Under the pieces are notes generated by a model, which did no database searches, had not been told where the DNA came from, and saw only the letters and a program-made list of their open reading frames with translations. A stretch of DNA of 64,000 nt. Source: Ditylenchus dipsaci (taxonomy: Eukaryota > Nematoda > Chromadorea > Rhabditida > Anguinidae). The DNA is taken from contig SADC01000061.1 of the NCBI GenBank assembly GCA_004194705.1, forward strand, positions 242,139-306,138. The letters run 5' to 3'. A program made the position numbers and the translations under genes. Positions within the stretch are counted from its first letter, which is position 1. The number at the start of each line of letters is the position of its first letter. Of the stretch, positions 32,997 to 43,900 are shown one piece after another.

Positions 32997-33372
32997 ATAC
33001 TACCAGTGTGTGCCATAACTCTTCGTGTTTTTTTTTCAAATTTTTAGTCAGAATCGATTTTTTTTTCTTTTTCGCTTATTTCTTCATTTCTTTCATAGAA
33101 AATCATTTCCAAATACCAGTGAAATCTTTATTGAAGGCAACGCATAACATATTTCATCACAGTAACTACCATTCATCAAAATAATTTCCCTCTTTCCTGA
33201 TTTCTGGCTTAATTCCTTGGCCTCGAGGCATCTAAAACATGCTTAATTTGAGCAGAAATCACATTTCAATGAAAAATGAAGAATTTCATGAAGAAATATG
33301 CGAAAAAGAATAAAAATCTATTCTGACTAAAAATTTGAAAAAAAACGCGAGTTATGACACATACTGGTATAT
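32997..33372. repeat. inverted repeat, AATTTTTAGTCAGAAT arms
   Basis: ATACTACCAGTGTGTGCCAT and TTTTTAGTCAGAATCGATTT on the left; AATCTATTCTGACTAAAAA and ATGACACATACTGGTAT on the right. The centre contains unrelated AT-rich DNA. Confidence 0.8.
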
Positions 33373-34189
33373 AGAGATCCCAGTTATCAAATCCTTTGTT
33401 CATTAGGCGGAATCGGAGGGATTTCAAATGGGACAGGGTTTCGCTTGCGGTAGGTGTAAGAATAGCGTCATACGTCAATATTAGGTCTCTGATCGCTTAA
33501 TCTGTTGCTTGAGCTCGATTAGAGCGTAGACGGACCAACAAGCCTTCAGTTAGATCAATATCATATTCTCACAACTTCGTTTCAGCAATTTGTTCTTCTT
33601 TTTAAATAATTCCAATAGATCTAAAAATAAGTAACTTATGGCGAAGGAAGGTAGAATTGAGTAAGCATATGTAAATCCGCAAATGCAGAGTACGCGTGTA
33701 AAAAATCCGCAAAATTTGAAACTAGAGTCCGCAAGTGAATAATTTGCATCTGTGCAATCCGCATTTAAAAATCCGCGAATGTACAGCCCGCAAACGTGGA
33801 ATACGTCAAAAAAATTCGCAAATGTGCAATGTGCAAGTGTAAGATCCGCAAGTGTATATCCGCATATGACAATCCGTAAATGTGGAATCCGCATGAAAAA
33901 TCCGCAATCGAAAGCTTGCCTTTTTCTCATTGATAGTCCAAATTCTTGGCTTAAAAATGAATTTTAAATTGCCCATGGTCGAATATTGAATTGAAGATCA
34001 AAGAAAAGCGGATAAATAAAGGCGCAAAAAAGACCATTGCGAAACCCTGAGTAAAATATATTGAAAGAAAAAAATTACGTCGCACCTCCTTCAGGAAAAA
34101 GTCAAATTTGGCGAGTGAAATAATAATATGAAATAATCGACCGTCACAAATAAACTATTTGGTTATAAAAAAAGTAATGAATGCTAATA

Positions 34190-34375
34190 CAGTCAACCCT
34201 CGATTTAACGTCAAACGTCAAGGATTTTAATCGGCAAAATTAAAATCCTTGCGATATTTGCGATTAGACTGACCGAAGACAACTGGCAAAAGATTTCAAA
34301 AATTAGGTTAAAAAAGTGTCGGACCCTAGGTGGGAACGAACTTGAGGGGGGTGACGTTAAATCGAGGGTTGACTG
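34190..34375. mobile_element. CAGTC-type (pogo/Tigger-like) MITE
   Basis: TA-CAGTCAACCCTCGATTTAACG and CGTTAAATCGAGGGTTGACTG-TA, perfect 20-bp inverted ends. It carries GTCGGACCCTAGGTGGGAAC near the right end, shared with 27092 and 60290. Confidence 0.95.
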
Positions 34376-34420
34376 TAATCATTCCAGCGTTTTTTTAAAT
34401 TCCCATAAGTTTGAGTTTAG

Positions 34421-36855
34421 CCCTGAGTCAGTGTGATCAAGGAGCTGGAGGTGCCTGTTTGCAAGCCCTGCGCTCCTCCAAAGCAGCTATCTGCGAGTGC
34501 ATCGATGAAGCGAGGGATGACCTGAAAAAAAGAATTGCTGGTATTGCTGATGCTATAAACGATGCAGTGTCTGGAAGTGGACGGGGAGCACCCACCATTG
34601 GCGGATCTGGTTAGTAACTGAAAATTAATTTACGATCTTGATGTAATTTTTTGCTTCTAGGGTCCAAAGTAGACACCTGTGTCAATAACATCAAGAAACA
34701 GCTGTAAGAATTAAATTTGTGCACATAAATTTCTCAGTGGTGACCAGGCAAGTGGTATCCTCAGCCGGCTGAAGGCTGAGGTAAAATCTTTGACCCGGCT
34801 GAGGAGAATTTTGGCGTTTTTTTTTCATGTTTTTCTGACGATTTCGAAGTGTTCAGTTAATAAAAAATTCAGTGATTAGATTTCCTTCTAGGCTATCACT
34901 AATTATTGAATTTTAGTCAGCCGGCTGAGTTTGAACTCAGCCGGCTGAGGTCTGAAAATTTAACTCTGCCGGCTGAGGCTGAGGATAAGGCTGAGGTAAA
35001 ATTTTTGAGTCGGCTGAGGAAAATTTTCAGACCTTAGCCGACTGAGGCTGATAGCTGAGGTAATTATGAAGTATACCACCCTGGTGGTGACTTTAGTTAA
35101 CTAACTTCAATTTTTCTATTCTTTTTTTTGGAGGGGCGGTGCTTTTTAAAATTTGGACTTTCAAACGTAGGTATAGTAAAGTAAAGGAAGATAAAAAAGA
35201 CCCGCTGGAAGTCACTTTTGAAAAATTAAAATTTAAAATAAATGTGCATAATGTGCAGTTGACAAGCGAATAAGATTCGAACAGATCAAAAAGATAATAG
35301 AAAATTTCAACTTTTGGTAATGAGTATGCAATCCAAATAGATTTATCTCAATGATAATTTAACCCTTTTTGCCTATGTGTATGAAAATTAACATGAAAAT
35401 TTTCAAATTTTTATAGATTTCCCTCAGTAAATTTTGTATTTCCCCCTATAAATTTGGTGATTTTTGCAATTTAGCTCGAAATTTTACGGGAAAACAAAAT
35501 TTTCGGTCAAAAATTACGCTCAACTGGTCAGAACTCCGCTCTGGAGTGACCACAAGCCCTTGAAAGTTGGTTTTTCTGGGGGTTAACTAAAGGGATGAAC
35601 TTTCTGCGAAAAAAGCGATTTAGCGGATCAAAATTACAGTCCGATTCGTTTAATCGCTCAGAATATATCCTAAACTCCCACAAACTATGCCAAACCACAA
35701 TTTTCTGAACGATTAAGCCCATCGAACTGGAATTCTGATCCACTAGATCGCTTTTTCGCAAAAGGTCTATCCCACTTTAGTAAACCCCTAGAAAAACCAA
35801 CTGTCAGGGGCTTCTGGCCACTCTGGAGCGGAGTCCTAACCAGTTGAGCGTGATTTTTTTTATTAAAAAATTCGTTTTTCCCGCAAAATTTTGACTTAAA
35901 TTGCACAAATCACCAAATTTACTGGGGAAATACAAAATTTACTAGGGGAATCAGTAATTTACTGGAGGAAATTAGTATTTTGTTTGAAATTCAAATATAC
36001 TGAGGGAAGTAAGTATTTTGGTGTGTAAGTCAAATTTTAGCCAACATATTTTAGTCAAAAAAATATAATTTTTGCTGCCACCGGTATTCGAACCTGTAAG
36101 CCTACCAAATTTGATGATCAATTCACCGGGTCCAACAAAAAATTTCGTGTCGGGACAAATGTTTATGGATGAAATCGTGTGTGGTCCGTTATGCCAAGCG
36201 TTGAATTTAGGGTTGACCAATGAAAACTGTCCATGACAATTGTGCGACGAAATTGCAATTGTGGGACAATTGACCAACCATGTTTCAATATTTCTCAATT
36301 TATCCGACAATCGTCCAATGAATGAGTGAAAATGTCGGAGCCTAAAAGGTTGCAGACTGCAACTCGCAGCTGTCCGTCTATTGGACAATATTCGGACAAT
36401 TGTGCACGTCTGCAATTGTCTGAAAATTGCCCAAACCTAGTTTAATTGTCATTTTGTAGTAGCACCATGAAAATCTGGTTATTAATTAATGGCCAATATC
36501 AGCCACCAAACCGCTCTCAATCGTAACCTATTTTGTTGCAGAATCACCCCCAACAACGACTGGGCCGGCGTTATTGACACTGCTCTGAACTCCTGCATCA
36601 AGAACAAGCCATCTTCCCAATCTCTTGGTATTGACTCTCTGCTAAATGTTGGCTGCAGAAAGGTTGGGCGTTTTTTTTAAGACGAGGAAGTTTTGAATGG
36701 ATTAGGATTTAATGCAATTGCAGATCATAGCCGATACTACTGGAACTGCTTCCACACAGATCAAAACCGGCTTTGACTTTGTAAATAACCTTATCGACGC
36801 TATGGTTGAACGCTCAAGGCGATTCTGTGGAGGAGCTCATTGTTCTGCTGCCTAA
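34421..36855 (+). CDS. helical Cys-containing protein gene, probably secreted (unrecognised)
   Basis: Exons 34421-34609, 34661-34703, 36542-36662 and 36724-36855 (TAA) are joined by GT-AG introns of 51, 1838 and 61 bp, and all phases agree without correction, so this is a real gene. The protein part (about 160 residues) has Cys at regular helical spacing: SQCDQGAGGACLQALRSSK, ICECIDEARDDLKKRI, VDTCVNNIKK, DTALNSCIKNKP, NVGCRK and finally FCGGAHCSAA. Gly/Ser-rich loop GSGRGAPTIGGSGS. Lacks a start codon: exon 1 with ATG and perhaps a signal peptide must be upstream of the AG at 34420, across repeats. The style (short, Cys-paired, amphipathic) suggests a secreted protein, but no family is recognised. 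The large intron contains several palindromes. Confidence 0.7.
34735..35085. repeat. CAGCCGGCTGAGG palindromic cluster
   Basis: CTCAGCCGGCTGAGG and shorter variants occur about eight times in both orientations, with GGTGACCAGG and CCTGGTGGTGAC words inverted near the ends. Likely a foldback-type element inside the intron. No ORF. Confidence 0.8.
35440..35960. mobile_element. palindromic element containing hairpin family copy 2
   Basis: Arms AAATTTGGTGATTTTTGCA, AACTGGTCAGAACTCCGCTC and CTCTGGAGTGACCA invert on the right. The centre 35575-35795 is copy 2 of the hairpin family seen at 10640-10885 (AAAAAAGCGATTTAGCGGATC, CGCTCAGAAT). A tRNA-like B box lies just outside (36063-36115, minus). Confidence 0.82.
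36207..36440. mobile_element. small element with GGACAATTG repeats
   Basis: TTTAGGGTTGACCAATG on the left and CAATTGTC...AATTGCCCAAACCTA on the right. The interior repeats GACAATTGTG and its complement (GGGACAATTG, GGACAATATTCG). Foldback-like, in the large intron of the 34421-36855 gene. Confidence 0.65.
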
Positions 36856-37228
36856 ACAAATACACTTAAGAGCATCTCTGCTACTATCTGCTAAATTTAT
36901 TGTCATCAAAGTTGTGTGCGTGAACACACATACCATTTTGTGATTAATGCAATTTTATTTTGTTTGAATTTCGTGTGCAATTAAACATAATATTTGTAAT
37001 TGGGAGGAGAAAATTGGTGAAATTCAAATTGGTGCAAAAATAGTCGGTCATATTCGGCTATTGCAAATATTGCCGAATATTTTTGCACCAATTTGAATTG
37101 CACCAATTTTATCCTTTCCTTGTAATTGTCCTTTTTGGTTTTGTCTTTTTTACAAAAATAAATTTTTGGTGGCATGTAAGCGGAAGGCTAAGAGACAGAC
37201 ACTTCAAACAAATTTTAAAGATAAAATA

Positions 37229-37381
37229 CAGTCAACTCTCCTAATAACTAATGTTCTCGGGACCGGGATCACCCGTTCGTTAGAAGAGAGTTGGATATTG
37301 GTAGAAGCCTATTCCCTCAATGTTATTGATGAAATACCAAACTGACTTAATTGGTAAGTTCGTAATTGGGAAAGTCGACTG
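37229..37381. mobile_element. CAGTC-type MITE with CTCCTAATAACT word
   Basis: TA-CAGTCAACTCTCCTAATAAC and TAATTGGGAAAGTCGACTG-TA; the ends agree for the first ten bases and then diverge. Confidence 0.75.
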
Positions 37382-37720
37382 TAAGTGGTGAAAATATATC
37401 TTCGAAAAAAATGGCTTTAGGTGAAAAAACGCACAAAAATAGTGATTTCTCGCAGTAAATTGCTGATTTCCCGCAGTAAATAAACAAACAAGAGCATTTC
37501 TAAATGTTTTTACGACCGTAAAATTTATTTTTAGATCAACTTCTAGCCCTGATTCTCTAGTTTCTACTGAGCTATTAGCTGGCTTCATCTGATATGGAAA
37601 AGTGAGAGAACAAATGGTTTTGAAAAACGTGAAGTAGTTTCATAAAAACATTTTTTCCTCAAATTTTGCGAACACGCTGAGACAATTGATAGCTCATCAG
37701 AAACTAGAGATTCAGGCCTA

Positions 37721-37825
37721 CAGTCGACTCTCGATTTAACATACACCCGGGGACCGACCCACTGGAGACCGACCGACCCAGCCGTATGTTAAATCGGCGG
37801 TGTATGTTGAATCGAGAGTCGACTG
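37721..37825. mobile_element. CAGTC-type MITE, 105 bp
   Basis: TA-CAGTCGACTCTCGATTTAAC and TTGAATCGAGAGTCGACTG-TA; internal GTATGTTAAATCGGCGG and GGGGACCGACCC. Confidence 0.92.
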
Positions 37826-38503
37826 TATATGTTAATCTAAAAAAATAAATTTTACGATTGTAAAAACACCGAAAAATACTCTTGTTTATGTATTTACTGC
37901 GGGAAATCAGTATTTTGGTGCGTGAAATCAATTTTAGCCGAAAAAAATACCGCATTGATAAGTGGACTATGATTTCAAATAGTGTCGCTGGTCTTCCAAA
38001 CGCAAGAAAATTAACTTGTAACTTGATTTTTTGTTGTCAAAGTACAGCGAAGATATGATTTTCGTTTTTTATTTCTGCATCTTGTGCCATATTTTGTTTT
38101 GGGCTGATTGAAGTGAAAAGGCCATGTACAACCAGTCTTCCATCATACCTCGTAAATTCACTAAAAAACACATACTTACTTAAAAGTTGACATCTGATCT
38201 GGTGCAGTTTTCTACGCTGTATCATATGATATTTTATTTCCTGAAATGCTGTACTTAACCGAAAGCTGAAAAAAGTCAAAAAGAGAAGATACTTAGGTGA
38301 CTCAATCACTGTTTAACACCCATACTCCTAAATGTGAAGTTTTTACAACCCACCGTTCTTGTGTTAAACTTTTAGCTAGAATTCAAAACAGATTGAACCA
38401 TGGGCAACATATTATAATAGCTAAGTTAAAACTTGTAAATATTTTGTATTTTCGTAAAAATAGGTTTTCTGTATTTATGCCACAATATGTAAAAGTAAGT
38501 TAA

Positions 38504-38668
38504 GGCACGTTCACAATGACCCAAAATCCGCACCCACACTCAAACCCACAATAAAATTTAAACTAGTAAAAAGTGATGAGTGTGGGGTAGGTGCGGGTTT
38601 GAGTGTGGGATTTGAGTGTTCACATAACGAGTGTGGGAGTGGGTCCCAGTGCTATTGTGAAAGTGCCT
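38504..38668. mobile_element. TTAA-flanked MITE with GTGTGGGTGCGGG words
   Basis: TTAA-GGCACGTTCACAATGACCC and GGGTCCCAGTGCTATTGTG then AAAGTGCC-TTTAA. The interior has CACCCACACTCAAACCCAC and its inverse. It shares the right TTAA with the next element. Confidence 0.8.
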
Positions 38669-38672
38669 TTAA

Positions 38673-38934
38673 ATGATTATGCTCGCGCGTTCTGAATAGT
38701 CTCCCGCCAATTCAAAAAATTTCATAATCATTCATTTTCTGTACGAATTTTTCAGTTATTCTTCTTATGTTAATTCGGTTAATTTTTCATCTTGGTTTCT
38801 AACAAAAATGGCATAGAATTTAATTTTAGGTAGAGTTCTGTTAAAAGCCCAATCAAAATTCGTATGTAAATCCAACGATTAGGAAATTATTTGGAAATGG
38901 CGGGGGTCCATTTAGAACGCGTGAGCATGGTCCT
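38673..38934. mobile_element. TTAA-flanked MITE with GCTCACGCGTTC words
   Basis: Left ...TTAA-ATGATTATGCTCGCGCG, right CGCGTGAGCATGGTCCT-TTAA; GAACGCG and CCCGCCA/GGCGGG are inverted. The inner block (ATTCAAAAAATTTC, CTAACAA, AATTTAATTTTAGG) is like the inner block of 24295-24520 although the GC-rich words differ. Confidence 0.78.
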
Positions 38935-39777
38935 TTAAAGTTGTAAAATCATATGTTTGCTTTTGATTTAAATTTGACACCGAAAAGTCAAACGAAACCT
39001 TTTTATTGTCACCGAAAAACCTATTCTTAACGCCGATTTTATTTTTGTGAAATTTTGTCTTTAAAAGGAAAACATTAAAAAAAATTGTTTAAGGGAAAAC
39101 AAAAAGCTTGTCGGCGAGAAAAGTTTTGTCCTAATAAGTTGATGAGAAATTAACTTTTTTATTTTATTCTGAATTTTTATATTTTCAAAACAGTCACTTT
39201 TTTGTTTTGTTCTATTGTACCAATATAAAAAGAACAAAACAACTAAAAATAAATCTTAGTCATTAAGAGATTAGTAACAAACAAAAGCACCTGACTACTG
39301 CTAAAGATCAGCATTTTTAAATGACAGATTTATTGTGGTTAGCAAAACATGTTAAAAATACTTGCTTTTAAATGCGGCAGCTGCAAACAGGAAACTTATT
39401 CTACATCCACCCATCTTTTTTCTATTCTTCTGAACTTATGCTTTTTTGGGTTCAACTCAAGCTCTTTTGTCGTTGCTTCATGCATAATAAGTGTGGGTGA
39501 ATCTGCGACAGAGGTCTCTTTTTGTCGGTTGCCCTCTCTTTTCTAGTCAATTCATGTCACTCAATTAAACTCTAATTAAATTGTCAAAAAATGCTCAATT
39601 TCTTGGGGAGGGATTCAGTGAAGTAACAAATTGGGGCATTTGTTAGAGCAGCAATGCTATTTTTTGCGAGTTATTTTTTCTTATGTCTATGAAAGGAGGG
39701 CGGGAGGTAAGGTTGACGGTTTGTTTGTTGTGCGTCTAAAATTTTAGCAAATTTTTCGCACAGTTGACTTTTTCGGT

Positions 39778-39822
39778 ACCGTATTTCCTCTAATAACTCC
39801 CCCGGGGAGAGTTATTCTTGGA
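39778..39822 (+). mobile_element. TACCGTATT-family solo end
   Basis: TACCGTATTTCCTCTAATAA followed by the palindrome CTCCCCCGGGGAGAG; the partner end is not found. A foldback element follows at once. Confidence 0.7.
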
Positions 39823-39829
39823 CGAGACT

Positions 39830-40582
39830 TTTTTCTGCCCGCTTTTAACTTTTTCTGCCCGCTTTTTTGAGTTTATGTTAGAAAAGGTTTTTTCTGCCCG
39901 CTTTTGGCTTTTTTCTGCCCGCTTTTATTTGAAAGTGCCCGCTTTCGCTAAAAAGTGACCGTTTTTGTTTAAATGTGAATGTTTCTCAGTTTCGAAACAG
40001 GGAAAACTTATTATTGTTGCCGAAAGAGTGATTATTGTAACCGAAAAACTTATTTTTGTCGCCGAAAGTTGTTCTCGACACGAAATCAGCAATTTTTTAA
40101 TTTTTTTTGGTTATTTTCGTGTGAAATTCAGGGGTGGGCAAAGACCAGATGGCTGGAGACCCACTCCGGAATGGCCAAAAGGCCAAAATTATTGGTTTTG
40201 CGGGGGTATGCTAAAGGGGAGTAAACTTTTCGAGAAAAATCGATTAAACGGATCAGATTTTGGGTCGGATCGGCTTAATCGCTCAGAATCCTAGGATTAT
40301 GGTGGTTTTGAGCGGTTCAGGGTGGATTTATGGGCGATTAAATCCGGTCGGACCGGAAATCTGATTTGCTCAATCAATTTTTCTCGAAAAGTTTACTCCC
40401 CCAAATAAAAATAAAATAAAAAAGCGGGCATATTTAAACAAAAGCGGGCACTTTCGTGAAAAAGCGGGCAGAAAAAAGCCAAAAACGGGCACTTTCGAGC
40501 AAAAGCGGGCAGAAAAAATCTTTTCTAACATAAACTCAAAAAAGCGGGCAGAAAAAAGCTAAAAGCGGGCAGAAAAAAATTC
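39830..40582. mobile_element. foldback element with TTTTCTGCCCGC arm repeats
   Basis: Left arm 39830-39965: TTTTTTCTGCCCGCTTTT repeated with an AGTTTATGTTAGAAAAG spacer; right arm 40425-40582 is its inverse including the same spacer. The centre contains hairpin family copy 3 (40195-40400), with CGATTAAACGGATCAGATTT and a shared GCTCAGAATC. Confidence 0.92.
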
Positions 40583-40947
40583 TATCTGAGTATATTTATC
40601 CGTGAACTATTTGAAAAATTCTCAATGAAGAACAACGGGTCACAGGTGTTCTGCTACTTTTCATTGCTGTTGGTTGTATTTTTTGGTGGATTTGACAATA
40701 GTTTTTTTCAATGTAAACTGCAAACATCATGAACCTGGCGGTTATTCCATAGAAAATAGACAGTTTTGTTAAATGTTGACAACTTTTGACGAACGAACAA
40801 CTTTTTCAACAAGAGCGAAAAAGTGAAACTTTTGAATGCGCAGCAGAGGGATAACATTTGCTCTGTTACCCTCAGCTAGTTTCATTGTTCGTAAACAATG
40901 ACTGCATATTAATTACATTTAAATTTAAGGTGAAGAAAACCAGTAAA

Positions 40948-43900
40948 ATGAACAATTTGTATCATGGTATTTTCCTATTAATTGTGTCGACACTACTGCT
41001 TGTGTCAAATGTCAATTGTCAACAAAAGCCAACTGGTGGATTAGAGCCAGCAGTCAGGGTGGCTCGATTTAGAATAGGTTGGCTAGAAAGCAAAATACTA
41101 TTATGATAACTTTTAATAGCAATATTTTTAGACTATCCCAAAGCAGATCTAACTCAAATCAACAAATTGCCCAATTGGCCTATAGTGATGCGCAAGAGTG
41201 TGCTTGCCTCCCTAAGTTTGTCAACAAGCACTGGCTCATCTGTGGAGAAGCCGACAACTTAGACAAGTAGGATTATGTCAACTTTGAACCAGAAAAGTAT
41301 TAGTAATGTGTGCATGACAAGTCATTTCCGAAAATACGGAGTTTACATCCTGTTTAAACCAACAAATTATTCTCAACTTTCAAGAGTTAACACTAGAAAG
41401 GCTGTGTGTACCAAACTAAGCGTTTTGTACAGAATTTAACGCTAAACAAAATGGCTGAAAAACATTTTGGAAAGAGGAGTCATTCCGACGGGTGAAACAG
41501 CATTTGAAAATAAGTACTTTTCACCTATTCCCAACCACATAGAATTTGAGCAAAATATGGTGGTACTTGCTCAAATTTATGTACCACTTGGAAATTTAAT
41601 ATCTTAAAATGCATAGCGTAATCAGGGCTGTACATTGCGCCCAAACTTGTGTCTGAGTAATCCCAATTTCATAGAAATTTTTTTCCTTTTTTTCTGTAAA
41701 AGCAGGGTTCGTAATGAAAAATTTCGAAAAAAGGACATTTGGATGAAAAAAAAGATTTTATTTTATATTATCCAGTGCTTATTGCTACTTTGGAGCGAAA
41801 AAAAAAGATTTTGACTAAAAACTTCAAAAATAAAAAAGATTTGGGTCTCGAAAACAGGACAAATCTTTTTAAAAAGGACGATTACGGACCCTGTGTAAAA
41901 GCCATTTTCAGACACACCGTATTTTCTCAATTAAATCCCCCAGGGAGTTATTGTTCAACCCTCCTGGGAGAGGAGGGAGTTATTAGAGAGGGGGAGTTAT
42001 TGGAGAGGGAGGGGTTATTTTTCTAAAAGAATTTTCGGTACTTCTTTAGTTCCACTCCCCCCCCCTCATACTCGGATTTTTTGAAAAGTGACCCAAAATC
42101 ACCCCCCAAACTCATTTTTTCTGCACAACAAGATACGAGAAGCATTTCTAAACACTTTTGAATAAAAAAAAATTAAATTTTATCGAAAAAATTTGCCACC
42201 CAACCTTAAGGGTAGATGGTCTTTTTCGGGTATTTTAGGGTCATTTTTGGGTGATTTATCACATTTTTCAACATGGGACTGGGCAAAAAGTACCTCTAAA
42301 TGCCTTTTTGATCAAGAGTCTTGCTCGGAATCATGTCTAAGGTAAGTCTGTGCGCGCATCTCTAACCAACCAAGCCCCTGCGCCCCGAAGGGGGCGCAGG
42401 GGGCTTGGTTGCTTGGGGTTCAGATGCGCACACACACATACCTGAGACACAAATCACTCGAAATGACTTTGGATGCATAAAAACATACGCATACCAGAGT
42501 TTATTTATGCGGTAGGCACCAGAAAGTAAAAACCTGTTCACAATCTAGCATTTTTACCTATATTTTGCTTAAAAAAGGTTAAAATTTGGTCAAAAATACT
42601 CTAAAAAGACCATCTACCCTTAAGGGTTGGGTGGCAAATTTTTTCGATATAATTCAATTTTTATTCAGAAAGCGTTTAGAAATGCTTCTCGTACCTTGTT
42701 GTGCAGAAAAAATGAGTTCGGGGGTGATTATGGGTCACTTTTCAAAAAATCCGAGTATGGGGGGGAACTAAAGAAGTGCCGAATTTTCGACGCTACTCGG
42801 TAATGGTTTTTATCCACTTTTTGTGATTTTTTTGAAAATCTGTAATGTGCATCTGATTGTTTGCGAAAAGTCGGTATAAGGTCATAGATATTAGATTTCG
42901 CAGTTTTACTGATTAAAAACGAGAAAAATGAAGTGTTAGTTTGCTAAACTAACAGTCAGGTTAGTGTTAATGTTAGGAGTTAGTATTAATTATGAAAACA
43001 CTGGTCGGGACCTAGAAAGATCTTTCAAATTAAGTCATAATCGAATCGTTAAAAGACCAGAATTTTGTAATTTCGAATTTGATTGATTGGAAATCAATTG
43101 GGCTTTGCCCGCGTAGGTTCGAATCCTGCCGACTGCGCCAAATTTGTTGTATCGGTAATGAATAGAATAGTAATGCCTAGAGACAGTACCGACAACAAGA
43201 ATAGTTTTCAAGCTTTATAACAGAACAGACTATACAGCAATGCGACACAAACAATTACTTAGATAAGCTGGGAAAACAACCACAGCACAAATAGATTTCC
43301 GCTCAAGACCAAGAGAGCAATTCAAATATGTGGTCATCACAACAAATTTGTCAAATTCTCATTTGCATCAACAAGTATAGTCCTTTAAGTTCCCTACACA
43401 GGTATGATCAAAGCCCTCGTTCTGCCACTTCAAAATTTGTACGTACGTACTAGTTTTACTTGGTAAATGGACCAATGTGTAGGAAATGAAAAAATAAAAA
43501 ATGATTAAATGTTATCAGAGAGGGGGATTTAATAGAGAAAATAAGGTACTTAATTTTGCCCATAAAGTGACAATAACTTTGTGTAGAAATGATATTCAGC
43601 TGAATTCCAAAGTAAAAAAAGGAAAAAAACTTCAAGTGGTACATAACTTTGAACAAGTACCACCCATGTTTGCTCAATAGGCTCGAATAGGTGAAAAGCT
43701 ATTAAATTAAAGCGGGGACGACCAATTTTCTTAATTGTCACTGTTTTTACTTATTTCATGTTAAATCTGACATCGATGACCTTATACTACTTTTAAAAAT
43801 AAGGCAGAAACGCTTCCTTGGATCAGGTAGAACGCTTGTAGAAAATTTCTAAAAGAAAGATTCTGCCCCGCCTTTTTTGCACTGTAAGCTATGGTATGCC

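Larger units (their letters stand above)
31043..33920. mobile_element. large foldback element with TTTGCGGATTTC arm repeats
   Basis: Ends GGCGAGCTTTCGATTGCGG and CCGCAATCGAAAGCTTGCC are inverted. Left arm 31043-31300 and right arm 33670-33920 consist of the word TGCGGAT with fillers (TTCCACATT, TTTTATT). The 2.4-kb interior holds a hairpin (31319-31522), a Tigger/pogo transposase remnant and another inverted repeat; some may be later insertions. Confidence 0.85.

Noticed and set aside
43084..43142. Functional tRNA-Ser
   Set aside because: The anticodon, variable and T arms are good but no matching 5' acceptor or D arm is present, so it cannot fold into a full tRNA.
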